Part shown: piece by piece, positions 1 to 6,548 of the stretch
Numbering within the stretch: position 1 is the stretch's first letter
Layout of the letters: each line of letters begins with the position of its first letter
Assembly: GCA_004374725.1 (NCBI GenBank)
Contig: SOKK01000034.1
Location: 1-10,994 of the forward strand
From: Patescibacteria group bacterium
GTDB lineage: Bacteria > Patescibacteriota > SOKK01
DNA length: 10,994 nt
Direction of reading: 5' to 3'
Notes under the pieces: model-generated
Databases searched by the model: none
What the model saw: only the letters and a program-made list of their open reading frames with translations
What the model was told of the DNA's origin: nothing
Made by a program: the position numbers and the translations under genes

Positions 1-382
1 GAGGATCTTTGACAGGCCCCTTTCTTAAAAGTCTTTCTATAACCTGGAGAGCGTTTTGGGCATTGAGGAATGTCCTGGTACTCTTTTCCTCGAGAATGAT
101 CGCTCTGCGAGGAACATCCAGCTTGAGCAGGATGTTAGTCATTCCTCTTGCTTCGGTAATTCCTTTTGGTCTTGAGCGATAGCCCCCGGAACAGATGATA
201 TGAGAAACTCTGCTATCGTGGTAGAGTTGCGCGGCTCTTTCAGCAACAGCGTGGGAATAGGGACTAGCCTTAGTGCCATTTCTACTAAGGTCTATTCCAA
301 TGGCGATGATCGCAAAGGCTTTTTTGGGAAGAGGGTCATCTTTGATGGAAAATCTCTCTTCTACCCGCTTGGCAAGCGACAA
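1..382 (-). CDS. YdcF-like DUF218 domain protein, 5' part only (runs off the left edge)
   Basis: The minus strand is open from an upstream in-frame TAA near 442 to the window edge and reads as a DUF218/YdcF family protein, about 127 residues visible. Seen: a strand segment AFAIIAIGIDL (residues 22-32), a helix AVAERAAQLYHD (45-56), the core ICSGGYRSRPKGITEARGM (63-81), DVPRRAIILEE (89-99) and STRTFLNAQNAL (101-112). This order (SGG, then EA..M, then VP...I..E, then S..T..NA) is the family signature. I chose the TTG at 382 because GAGGTGA lies 5 bases upstream; an in-frame GTG at 391 is the alternative but has poorly spaced ribosome binding. No membrane segment is visible at the N-terminus, unlike the SanA/ElyC branch. 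DUF218 proteins are variously linked to envelope functions and YdcF binds S-adenosylmethionine; no function can be assigned here. It is transcribed divergently from the large rightward operon. Confidence 0.85.
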   Translation of the reverse strand, partial: MSLAKRVEERFSIKDDPLPKKAFAIIAIGIDLSRNGTKASPYSHAVAERAAQLYHDSRVSHIICSGGYRSRPKGITEARGMTNILLKLDVPRRAIILEEKSTRTFLNAQNALQVIERLLRKGPVKDP

Positions 383-387
383 CTTTC

Positions 388-394
388 TCACCTC
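388..394 (-). promoter_or_regulatory. Shine-Dalgarno site of the DUF218 gene
   Basis: On the minus strand GAGGTGA ends 5 bases before TTG at 382-380. This spacing decides the start in favour of TTG over the in-frame GTG at 391-389, which is itself part of the Shine-Dalgarno sequence. Confidence 0.6.
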
Positions 395-429
395 TTTCTT
401 TTTAAGGTTCGCTTTTGTTTTTAGATTAA

Positions 430-458
430 AACATAGCAGTTACTTAGTTTTTTGTCAA
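430..458 (-). promoter_or_regulatory. Predicted sigma-70-type promoter for the DUF218 gene
   Basis: On the minus strand a perfect TTGACA (-35, 458-453) is followed after exactly 17 bases by TATGTT (-10, 435-430; 4 of 6 to consensus). This predicts a transcript start near 423 and a leader of about 40 bases before the TTG start. Sequence match only; no activity data. Confidence 0.6.
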
Positions 459-464
459 TTTCCT

Positions 465-493
465 TTGGTTTTTCCTTGCTTTTCCGCTATAAT
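465..493 (+). promoter_or_regulatory. Predicted sigma-70-type promoter for the rightward operon
   Basis: TTGGTT (465-470) and a perfect TATAAT (488-493) are separated by 17 bases. The start would fall near 500, giving a leader of about 68 bases before the TPR gene. The -35 lies only 6 bases from the -35 of the opposing promoter, so the two divergent promoters are back to back and could compete or share a regulator. Confidence 0.6.
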
Positions 494-516
494 AAAGCTG
501 AAGAAAACCTCCAAAA

Positions 517-543
517 TCCCTTAAAAAACCTCTTTATAAGGGA
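517..543 (+). other. Leader hairpin upstream of the TPR gene
   Basis: TCCCTTA (517-523) and TAAGGGA (537-543) form a perfect 7-bp inverted repeat with a 13-base loop, inside the predicted leader and 24 bases before the ATG at 568. No T tract follows, so it is not an intrinsic terminator. It may be an RNA stability or translation-control element, or a DNA operator half-site pair; the function is unknown. Confidence 0.4.
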
Positions 544-567
544 CAAGTTATTTAGTTAAATTGAAAA

Positions 568-1971
568 ATGCAGAAGAAGACCTTTTGGATTATCTTAATC
601 ATAGTCGCAGCGATTATCCTCGCGGTGCTGGTTTCATATTTTGCCTTCGGCCGTTCTTTTGGCATTGAAACTGCAAATAAATATTACAATGGCGGCAATC
701 AACAGTTTAAGCAAAAAGAATACACTCAAGCAATCGCAAGTTTTGAAAAAGCTCTTTCTTTAGGTGGCGATAAGGAAATTAAAGTTAAAATTTATCTTGG
801 ACTTGGGGAGATTTATGAATTAAAAAGTCAATTCACCAAGGCAGAGAATAACTATCGTTCCGCGATTGATGTTGATCAGGAAGACGAGTCAGCTCTTCTC
901 GCCTTGATGAGGTTAAATTTAAAGTTTGGTCGCTACCAAGAAATTATCAATGAACATAGCCGACTAATTGATAGAGACGAGAGTAGATTAATCTTAGCGC
1001 GGGCGTATCTAGTTCAGGAAGGCCTTGAGAAAGCATTGGAAATTTTGGGAGATCAGGGTGGTGAGGCGCTCTACTTGCAAGGATTAATTAGATTGGTACA
1101 GAAAAACCCTGCGGAAGCGAAAGACCTCTTAGGGCAAAGCCGTCCGAGGGTAGGTGAAATACTTCAAAGGAAGATTGATAAAACCCTTACGGGGATAAAA
1201 GGGCTTGAAGCGGAGAAAAATCAGGCCTACTATTTTGCTTTAGCTGGCAAGCTTGCGAATGATCTGGGAGAATCAGAATTTGCGCTTGTAGCTTTTAATA
1301 AAGCTCTCCAAGTATTGCCGGATTACCGTGATGCTTGGCTTGGGATGGGCTATGCTTACTTAAAACGAATGTGCTATCAAGACGCAGAGGAATCTTTAAA
1401 AATTGCTTTAAAGTATGACCCCGTTTATGCAACTACTCAATATCTCTTAGGCAAGGTTTATTTTGAACAAGATCAGTTTAAGCAAGCAACCCTGGCCTTC
1501 AAGAGAGCAGAACGAAAAGGATACAAAAAGGCTGATTTATGTTTTGACCTTGCTTGGAGTTATCAGAAACAAAAGGATTATAAGAAAGCAGTTTTAAATT
1601 ATAAAAAAGCAATTAAAATTAACCCCGATGATTATAGCTCTTACCTTCAAGCAGTTTATCTCTATCTTTTTGAATTAGATCAAATTGAGAGTGCAGAAAA
1701 GCTAATTGCTCCTTTAGTGGAGAAGGACTATTCTGATGTTGCAGCTGCAACTTTGGAGGGAATGATCTTTGTTAAGAAGAATCAACTTGAGGAAGCAGAA
1801 GATAAATTAAAAACCGCCCGCGAATCACAGGTTGATTTTGCCTACACCTATTATGTAGAGGCCCTTTTGTATAAGGAGAAAGGTGACAGTGAGAAAGCAA
1901 AGGAAAGCTACACCCGGGCAATTAACCTTGATCTTAAAGGAGAATTAAGTGATTGGGAGGAAGTCAGGTAA
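568..1971 (+). CDS. Membrane-anchored TPR-repeat protein
   Basis: A 467-residue protein with one N-terminal membrane segment (about residues 6-28, IILIIVAAIILAVL within it, preceded by QKK) and then almost only tetratricopeptide repeats. Clear repeat units sit near residues 37-66, 73-106, 220-253, 255-287, 289-319, 322-354, 391-421 and 425-457; examples are YTQAIASFEKAL (52-63) and YKKAVLNYKKAIKINPDD (338-355). A less regular stretch (about 140-215) may hold degenerate repeats. K before the helix suggests the N-terminus stays inside and the repeats face the outside, but orientation is uncertain. TPR arrays are protein-protein scaffolds; no enzymatic motif is visible, so the partner is unknown. 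It is the first gene of the rightward train, after a leader with a strong -10. There is no clear ribosome binding site before the ATG. Its stop codon lies inside the first unit of a heptad repeat element. Confidence 0.9.
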   Translation: MQKKTFWIILIIVAAIILAVLVSYFAFGRSFGIETANKYYNGGNQQFKQKEYTQAIASFEKALSLGGDKEIKVKIYLGLGEIYELKSQFTKAENNYRSAIDVDQEDESALLALMRLNLKFGRYQEIINEHSRLIDRDESRLILARAYLVQEGLEKALEILGDQGGEALYLQGLIRLVQKNPAEAKDLLGQSRPRVGEILQRKIDKTLTGIKGLEAEKNQAYYFALAGKLANDLGESEFALVAFNKALQVLPDYRDAWLGMGYAYLKRMCYQDAEESLKIALKYDPVYATTQYLLGKVYFEQDQFKQATLAFKRAERKGYKKADLCFDLAWSYQKQKDYKKAVLNYKKAIKINPDDYSSYLQAVYLYLFELDQIESAEKLIAPLVEKDYSDVAAATLEGMIFVKKNQLEEAEDKLKTARESQVDFAYTYYVEALLYKEKGDSEKAKESYTRAINLDLKGELSDWEEVR

Positions 1972-2038
1972 TAGGTCAAAGGTCAAAGGTTAAAGGTAAC
2001 TATGCCTTTGCCCTCTAACCTCTAACCTCTAACCTGAT
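1966..2038. repeat. Palindromic heptad-repeat element, copy 1 (before ruvC)
   Basis: The left arm is five consecutive 7-base units of the form AGGTNAN (1966-2000: AGGTAAT, AGGTCAA twice, AGGTTAA, AGGTAAC). The right arm is five units of roughly the reverse complement (2004-2038: GCCTTTG, CCCTCTA, ACCTCTA twice, ACCTGAT), including three perfect tandem TCTAACC at 2014-2034. The arms form an imperfect hairpin. The TPR gene's TAA stop lies inside the first unit, and the element ends 2 bases before the ruvC ATG at 2041, so it fills the whole gap. No Shine-Dalgarno sequence remains for ruvC. Confidence 0.85.
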
Positions 2039-2040
2039 TC

Positions 2041-2514
2041 ATGGTTATTTTAGGCATTGATCCTGGAACAGCTGCCTTGGGCTATGGTTTGATCCAGGGG
2101 AACAAAGATAATTTAAAACTGATTAAGTACGGTTGTATTACGACTGAAAGTAAACAAGCAATGTCTCTCAGGTTGCATCTGATTTATGAGGAGGTTAAAA
2201 AACTAATTCAGAAATATAAACCTGATCAATTGGCAGTCGAAGAAATTTTCTTTGCGAAAAATAGTAAGACTGCTTTAAAGGTGGGGCAAGCGCGTGGAGT
2301 GATTTTGCTTCTGGGAGCAGAACATCGGATTCCTGTCTTTGATTACGCTCCCCTCCAAGTAAAACAAAGTATTGCTGCTTATGGCCGAGCAGATAAAGAG
2401 CAAGTTCAAAAAATGGTTCAAGTAATTCTGAAGTTAAGGGAACTACCTAAACCCGATGATGCCGCAGATGCCTTGGCGATTGCGATTTGCCATACTTTTC
2501 ATAGTAATAGGTGA
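2041..2514 (+). CDS. ruvC: Holliday junction resolvase RuvC
   Basis: RuvC is the endonuclease that cuts four-way recombination junctions after RuvAB has moved them. The 157-residue product has the RNase H-like fold signature from its first residues, ILGIDPGTAALGYG (3-16). The four acidic catalytic residues are recognisable: D7, E67 (AVEEIFF, 65-71), D140 and D143 (PDDAADALAIA, 138-148). Between them lies the family block AKNSKTALKVGQARG (72-86) and the DNA-contacting region YGRADKEQVQ (114-123). Length is a little below the E. coli protein (173), mainly from a short C-terminal tail. The ATG at 2041 starts exactly at the conserved N-terminus. It is flanked on both sides by heptad-repeat elements; the TGA stop lies in the first unit of the second one. 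ruvA and ruvB are 5 kb downstream, separated by the membrane/ATP-grasp cassette. Confidence 0.97.
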   Translation: MVILGIDPGTAALGYGLIQGNKDNLKLIKYGCITTESKQAMSLRLHLIYEEVKKLIQKYKPDQLAVEEIFFAKNSKTALKVGQARGVILLLGAEHRIPVFDYAPLQVKQSIAAYGRADKEQVQKMVQVILKLRELPKPDDAADALAIAICHTFHSNR

Positions 2515-2578
2515 TAGGTGAAAGGGGAAAGTGGTATAGTTATACCTTTGCCCTTTGACTTTTAACCTTTAACCTGAT
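2509..2578. repeat. Palindromic heptad-repeat element, copy 2 (after ruvC)
   Basis: A second, diverged copy of the element found before ruvC. Left arm units are AGGTGAT, AGGTGAA, AGGGGAA and AGTGGTA (2509-2536); right arm units are ACCTTTG, CCCTTTG, ACTTTTA, ACCTTTA and ACCTGAT (2544-2578). The centre is a perfect GGTATA/TATACC pair (2533-2538, 2541-2546), and AAAGGGGAAAG pairs with CTTTGCCCTTT with one mismatch or bulge. The ruvC TGA is inside the first unit (AGG TGA T) and the last unit ends 4 bases before the next ATG at 2583. Both copies end in ACCTGATT. Confidence 0.85.
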
Positions 2579-2582
2579 TACT

Positions 2583-4082
2583 ATGTTCAAATATTTTTCT
2601 AAAATCTCGATTAGTTTACTTGCTCTGCTTATCGTGGTGGGAGTTATCTTACCAATGGTCACAGAAAGTGCTTCTCTGGAGGCAGTTGCGGGGGAGGACT
2701 TTGGGGTTGTGGCGGGGAAAAAGGCAGTTTTTGATGCAAGTCAATCAGTTATTCCCCGTGCTGCAAAAGTAGATTATCACTGGGATTTTGGTGACAGAGA
2801 AGAAGCTGAAAGTGAAGAAGTAGTCCATATCTATGACAACCCTGGTCGTTACAAGGTTGTTTTGACAATCACTACTCCAGAGTTAAAAACAAGGGATAGT
2901 TTGCATGTTGATGTTTATTACAATCTGATTGTCTTGGTGGCCGGTCAAAGCGTGAAGGATAGTGAATTAGATGCACTAAAAAGGAGAGCGGAAAGAAATG
3001 GTATTTTCCTAGAAGTGATTCAGCCGCGTGGTGCTAGCCCGGACTTTACAACAGAAGAAGGTTTGGTTAAGGCAATGTCAGAGAAAAGTAGGAAGCTTGA
3101 GGAAAGTAACTTGATTATTACTTGGACAGAGGGAAGTGTTGGGCTAAATGTACTTTCAAGTTTTGGGCAGAGGACGGATCTAGATCTTTCTCGAAAAACT
3201 TTTGTTGCTGCAAGCGATAAAAGTTTTGGCAGCATTGAACAAATTGCAAAGTCTACGGCGGATATCTTAAAGCCTGATGCTTTCTTCTTAGCCCGTGAGG
3301 ATTCTCTGAATACGATTGTTGGTTTGCAGGAAACCGAAAAACTCCGGGCGAATTTGAAAGCAAAAAACCTGGACTATCGTCTAATTGGTGCCGAAGAAGC
3401 GCAGAGAGTAACTTATTTTAAATATTACAATTTTCTTTCCTATACCGTTAACGCAATGAAGCGTCATGGTGTTCCCGGGAACGCTCTGATTTTAATTTTG
3501 ATGCTTCCAGTTGTCGCGACTCTGTTTGCTTTTGCTCGTCAGATTGTGGGTTTTAAAACCTTTGGAATCCTTATTCCGATTTTAATTACTTTTTCTTTCT
3601 TGGCAATTGGTTTGCGTTACGGGATTTTAGCTTTTGTGTTGATTTTGGTTGTGGGAACGGTGGGGCGCTTTATCTTACGCCGCTTGCGCTTGCTTTACCT
3701 CCCCAGAATGGCAATCTTAATCACAGCAGTTACTTTAGCAATCTTAGGTCTTTGGGCTGTGGGCGTTTATTTTAAAGTAACAGATATTGTTTCAATTTCA
3801 ATCTTTCCAATTTTGGTGATGATTATTTTGGTGGAGCAGTTTGTGAGTGCCCAGATTGAAAAGGGTGTTGGCACAGCGGTTTTGTTAACTGTTGAAACTC
3901 TGGTGATTTCAATTGCTGGTTATTATTTGGTGGGTTGGGAGACATTGCGGTCGTTTATTCTCAATACTCCAGAATGGATTTTTATCCTGATTCCAGTTAA
4001 TATCTTACTTGGTCTCTGGTCGGGTTTGCGTTTACGAGAGTTTTGGCGCTTCCGAGAGATATTTAGAGTAAGTCGGAAATAG
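2583..4082 (+). CDS. PKD-domain and 7TM (transglutaminase-associated 7TM type) membrane protein
   Basis: A 499-residue membrane protein in three parts. An N-terminal hydrophobic segment (about 9-27) is a signal peptide or anchor. A PKD-type beta-sandwich follows (about 38-113), with the hallmark YHWDFGD (65-71) and a C-terminal strand pattern GRYKVVLTI (88-96). Residues 114-240 are a soluble alpha/beta segment (LIVLVAG at 115-121, NLIITW at 176-181) that I cannot assign. From about 290 there are seven hydrophobic helices (near 300-318, 324-342, 346-365, 374-395, 402-420, 429-449 and 464-484), with HGVPGNALILILMLP and FKTFGILIPILI matching the 7TM domain known from inactive-transglutaminase fusions. 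That family sits beside RimK-related ATP-grasp and retropepsin genes, exactly as here. The PKD and middle domains probably face outside and sense or bind a peptide or wall ligand (inference). No transglutaminase-like domain is recognisable. Confidence 0.85.
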   Translation: MFKYFSKISISLLALLIVVGVILPMVTESASLEAVAGEDFGVVAGKKAVFDASQSVIPRAAKVDYHWDFGDREEAESEEVVHIYDNPGRYKVVLTITTPELKTRDSLHVDVYYNLIVLVAGQSVKDSELDALKRRAERNGIFLEVIQPRGASPDFTTEEGLVKAMSEKSRKLEESNLIITWTEGSVGLNVLSSFGQRTDLDLSRKTFVAASDKSFGSIEQIAKSTADILKPDAFFLAREDSLNTIVGLQETEKLRANLKAKNLDYRLIGAEEAQRVTYFKYYNFLSYTVNAMKRHGVPGNALILILMLPVVATLFAFARQIVGFKTFGILIPILITFSFLAIGLRYGILAFVLILVVGTVGRFILRRLRLLYLPRMAILITAVTLAILGLWAVGVYFKVTDIVSISIFPILVMIILVEQFVSAQIEKGVGTAVLLTVETLVISIAGYYLVGWETLRSFILNTPEWIFILIPVNILLGLWSGLRLREFWRFREIFRVSRK

Positions 4083-4119
4083 CAATCTTGACTATGAGCT
4101 ATAAATTTTGAACTAAATT

Positions 4120-4563
4120 ATGCGCATTCAAGATGTTCTGGGAATGAATGCAAGAAATTTGCTCTACATTCGTCCTTATAATCCCAGAAAAGCAATTCGG
4201 CTTGCAGATGATAAACTGGCGACGAAGGAAATGCTTACTCAGGCAGGTATCCCTGTACCTAAGACCTATGGGGTGATTCGGGAATCCAAGGATCTGGAGG
4301 GATTCAGGTGGGGAAAGCTGCCGAAGAGTTTTGTTTTGAAACCAAACCATGGTTTAGGTGGCGAAGGGATTATTGTTTTTAAAAGGCGTTTTAAGAATGG
4401 CAATCTCTTAAAGGTGGATGGTAGCAAAATGAGCGCGCGTGAGTTTAAGACACACGTGAATGATATTTTGGATGGACGCTATTCTCTAAGTGGTGTTCCA
4501 GATATTGCTTTTTTTGAAGAGAAACTGGTAGCGCACAAATTACTTACCCTATACTTTCCTTAA
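4120..4563 (+). CDS. N-terminal part of a RimK-related ATP-grasp ligase, cut by an in-frame TAA
   Basis: This 147-residue reading frame is the first third of an alpha-L-glutamate-ligase-like ATP-grasp protein. It opens with the family block LGMNARNLLYIRPYNPR (7-23) and DDKLATKEMLTQAGIPVPKTY (30-50), then the ATP-binding lysine and glycine loop VLKPNHGLGGEG (72-83) and the hinge region FFEEKLV (131-137). The frame ends in TAA at 4561-4563, directly before GVPDVRVIV, which belongs to the next conserved strand of the same fold and lies in the same frame. The metal-binding half is therefore missing from this product, and it cannot be an active ligase alone. It starts 37 bases after the 7TM gene. 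The likeliest reading is a nonsense-mutated or mis-sequenced single gene running 4120-5505. Confidence 0.85.
   Translation: MRIQDVLGMNARNLLYIRPYNPRKAIRLADDKLATKEMLTQAGIPVPKTYGVIRESKDLEGFRWGKLPKSFVLKPNHGLGGEGIIVFKRRFKNGNLLKVDGSKMSAREFKTHVNDILDGRYSLSGVPDIAFFEEKLVAHKLLTLYFP
4561..4563 (+). other. In-frame TAA interrupting the ATP-grasp/retropepsin gene
   Basis: Codon 148 of the frame opened at 4120 is TAA. The conserved protein pattern continues without a frame change on both sides (LTLYFP, stop, GVPDVRVIVYNSVTVMAEMRLPT-like order), and no other stop occurs until 5505. One base change (for example from AAA, CAA or GAA) would explain it. TGA recoding cannot, because the codon is TAA and TAA ends most other genes here. 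Confidence 0.85.
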
Positions 4564-4605
4564 GGGGTTCCGGATGTTCGAGTAATTGTTTATAATTCAG
4601 TTACG

Positions 4606-5505
4606 GTGATGGCAGAAATGCGTTTACCGACGAGTGCCTCACAGGGAAAAGCTAATTTGCAACTGGGTGGAGTTGGGGGCGGAATTGATGTTGCAACTGG
4701 AGTTACTACCACGGCGGTAATGCGTGGAAGAGTAATTGAGGAAACCCCTGATGCTGGTATTAAGATTGCTGGCTTCCAGATTCCAAAATGGGACGAGGTT
4801 TTAAAAATTGCTGTGGAAGCGCAGAGAGCTTCGGGAATTGGCTATTTAGGCGCGGATGTTGTTATAGACCAAAAAAAAGGCCCGATAATTCTGGAGTTAA
4901 ATGCAAGAGCGGGGCTTGCAATTCAAATTGCAAACCTTGCTCCTTTGCGCTATCGTTTGGACAGGATAGAACGTTTGAAAGTAAAGAGTGCTGAACATGG
5001 AGTCCAGATTGCTAAAAACCTTTTTGGTGGTGAAATTGAAACGGAGATTGAGGGAATTTCTGGCAAGCGAGTAATTGGTACAGTAGAAAAAGTAAAGTTG
5101 ATTGGAAAGACAGGGAAGGAAATTGGAGTTGAAGCGAAGATTGATACAGGAGCAGCTTCCAGTTCGATTGATGAGGGGTTAGCAAAGGCGCTAGGATTAA
5201 AAGAGTTAATTGAGTTCTTTAATCAGATTGAACTGCCAGAAATTAAAGACAGAAACTATGCGCGGAAAATTGAACAGCAGTTGAATCGAAAATATAAGGG
5301 AAAGCAGAAGGATCTTGTAGATATTATTGTTGTTTATTCCAGTCATGGTGTGAGTATTCGTCCAAGAACAAGGCTGACTTTTGAACTGTCGGGAGTGAAG
5401 AAAATTTCCAAAGTTTCGATTATTCAAAGAGAAGAGTTGAAATATCCAATGATTGTAGGGAGAAAGGATTTAAAAAAGTTTTTAGTAGAGCCAGGAAGAA
5501 AGTAA
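4606..5505 (+). CDS. C-terminal part of the same ATP-grasp ligase fused to a retropepsin-like domain
   Basis: The remaining 299 residues carry the second half of the ATP-grasp fold: MRLPTSASQGKANLQLGG (5-22), the strand GYLGADVVID (79-88) and the metal- and ATP-binding block IILELNARAGL (94-104, E97 and N99). After a linker comes a retropepsin-like domain (about 152-299) of the RimB/Zn_protease type, with the active-site motif KIDTGAASSSI (178-188), a charged insertion (about 198-238), then RTRLTFELSG (254-263) and the closing YPMIVGRKDLKKFLVEP (280-296). The first ATG after the stop is at 4606, with a GTG at 4603; true translation probably belonged to the 4120 start. In related systems the ATP-grasp and retropepsin parts are often separate genes beside the 7TM gene; here they are fused. 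Whether the protease-like part cuts peptides is unproven in this family. Coding integrity over 300 codons after the stop suggests the lesion is recent or artefactual. Confidence 0.85.
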   Translation: MMAEMRLPTSASQGKANLQLGGVGGGIDVATGVTTTAVMRGRVIEETPDAGIKIAGFQIPKWDEVLKIAVEAQRASGIGYLGADVVIDQKKGPIILELNARAGLAIQIANLAPLRYRLDRIERLKVKSAEHGVQIAKNLFGGEIETEIEGISGKRVIGTVEKVKLIGKTGKEIGVEAKIDTGAASSSIDEGLAKALGLKELIEFFNQIELPEIKDRNYARKIEQQLNRKYKGKQKDLVDIIVVYSSHGVSIRPRTRLTFELSGVKKISKVSIIQREELKYPMIVGRKDLKKFLVEPGRK

Positions 5506-5513
5506 TTTTAATT

Positions 5514-6536
5514 ATGAAAGAAAAAATGAATTCAGAAGTAAAAGGTATGAAAAAGCAGTTTATTAATTCACACTCTAAGCTGGTAAAAGAGGCGGCAGAA
5601 AAGAAAGGGGTTCAGTTTAAAGCATTGATCCCTAGTTTATTTTTTTATCAATTGAGCTTTAAAGAGAGATCAAATCTTTTTTGTGAAGGGCTAGCGGATT
5701 TGACGCCCGCACCAGCTTATATTGCTGCAGAGCGCAAAAATTTATCTTGTCAATTTTTAAAGAAATGGGATGTTCCAATTCCAGAAGCAGTTGTGATGCA
5801 TAATTTCGAAGAAAGTTTTGATTTTCTTAAGAAATATAAAAAAATTGTTATAAAACCACTGAATCTCGCTTGGGGGTTAGGAATCACAGCGGGAGTTTCT
5901 AACAAAAGCGTACTAAAAGACGCGATTGATCATGTACATAAATATGTAAAGGTGGGTGGTGGATTTCTTGCTCAAGAATTCCTTGAGGGAGAAGACCATC
6001 GTGTTTTGGTTGTTGGGTATAAAAAAATATTTTGTTTGCAAAGAAACCCAGCGTTTTTGGTTGGTGACGGTAAAACCAAGATCAAGGACTTGATCAAAGG
6101 TAAAAAAGTAAAAACTGGTTCAATGGGGAAATTTTTAAAAGCACCCAAGAATAAACTTTTGATTGCTCTTAAAACACAGGATTTAGATATGGGGAGTATT
6201 CCTGAGAAAGGACGTAAGGTGAAGCTGAATACAACAGCGAATATTCATTTTGGAGGGTTTTCTGTTGATAAAACCAATGTAGTTTGCGAAGAAGCAAAAG
6301 TGTTAGCAAAAAAAGTTGCTAAAAAATTTGCAATGCCAATTCTGGGGATTGATTTTGTTTCTAGTGATATTTCAAAAACACCCGGAAAGATAATTGAGCT
6401 CAATCCAGCCCCAGACTTAGTGATGCATACAAATCCAGATTTTGGTAAAAGTTATAATCCAGCTGAAGCTTTAATAGATTTTCTGTTTTTTTCTGGAGAA
6501 GAGGAGGATCTTAAATTGAGACCAGAATTAAATTAA
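5514..6536 (+). CDS. ATP-grasp ligase, cyanophycin-synthetase-like module (first of a pair)
   Basis: A 340-residue stand-alone ATP-grasp protein. ATP-grasp enzymes activate a carboxylate as acyl phosphate and join it to an amine. Seen in order: a family-specific N-terminal region (about 1-75), a lysine strand IVIKPLNLAWGLGI (111-124), the hinge and nucleotide region AQEFLEGEDHRVLVVG (153-168), PAFLVGDGKTKIKDL (179-193), a TTANIHFGG segment (240-248), GIDFVSSDI (278-286, D280 a metal ligand) and IIELNPAPDL (293-302, with E295 and N297). The VVGDG and TAN.HxGG blocks are typical of the ATP-grasp module of cyanophycin synthetase and of GshAB-type enzymes, but there is no Mur-ligase domain. Substrates cannot be inferred. 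It starts 8 bases after the retropepsin-fused gene and has no good ribosome binding site; ATGs at 5526 and 5547 are alternative starts. Confidence 0.85.
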   Translation: MKEKMNSEVKGMKKQFINSHSKLVKEAAEKKGVQFKALIPSLFFYQLSFKERSNLFCEGLADLTPAPAYIAAERKNLSCQFLKKWDVPIPEAVVMHNFEESFDFLKKYKKIVIKPLNLAWGLGITAGVSNKSVLKDAIDHVHKYVKVGGGFLAQEFLEGEDHRVLVVGYKKIFCLQRNPAFLVGDGKTKIKDLIKGKKVKTGSMGKFLKAPKNKLLIALKTQDLDMGSIPEKGRKVKLNTTANIHFGGFSVDKTNVVCEEAKVLAKKVAKKFAMPILGIDFVSSDISKTPGKIIELNPAPDLVMHTNPDFGKSYNPAEALIDFLFFSGEEEDLKLRPELN

Positions 6537-6548
6537 TAAATTTTTATA

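Noticed and set aside
200..524. Two overlapping rightward reading frames (200-424 and 273-524)
   Set aside because: They are antisense to, or run past the start of, the leftward DUF218 gene, whose conserved motifs are clear; the translations show no family resemblance.
1966..2578. CRISPR array
   Set aside because: The repeats are contiguous 7-base units in opposing arms with no spacers, and no cas gene is present.
4083..4119. Promoter before the ATP-grasp gene (TTGACT at 4088)
   Set aside because: No -10-like hexamer stands at 16-18 bases; the TATAAA nearby is only 6 bases away.
4561..4563. Stop codon reassignment or selenocysteine-type recoding
   Set aside because: The codon is TAA, which normally terminates most genes here; TGA also terminates ruvC and ruvA, so neither Gracilibacteria-type TGA=Gly nor selenocysteine applies.
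4561..4605. Frameshift as the cause of the split ATP-grasp gene
   Set aside because: Conserved motifs on both sides lie in the same frame (4606 minus 4120 is a multiple of three), so a single nonsense codon suffices.
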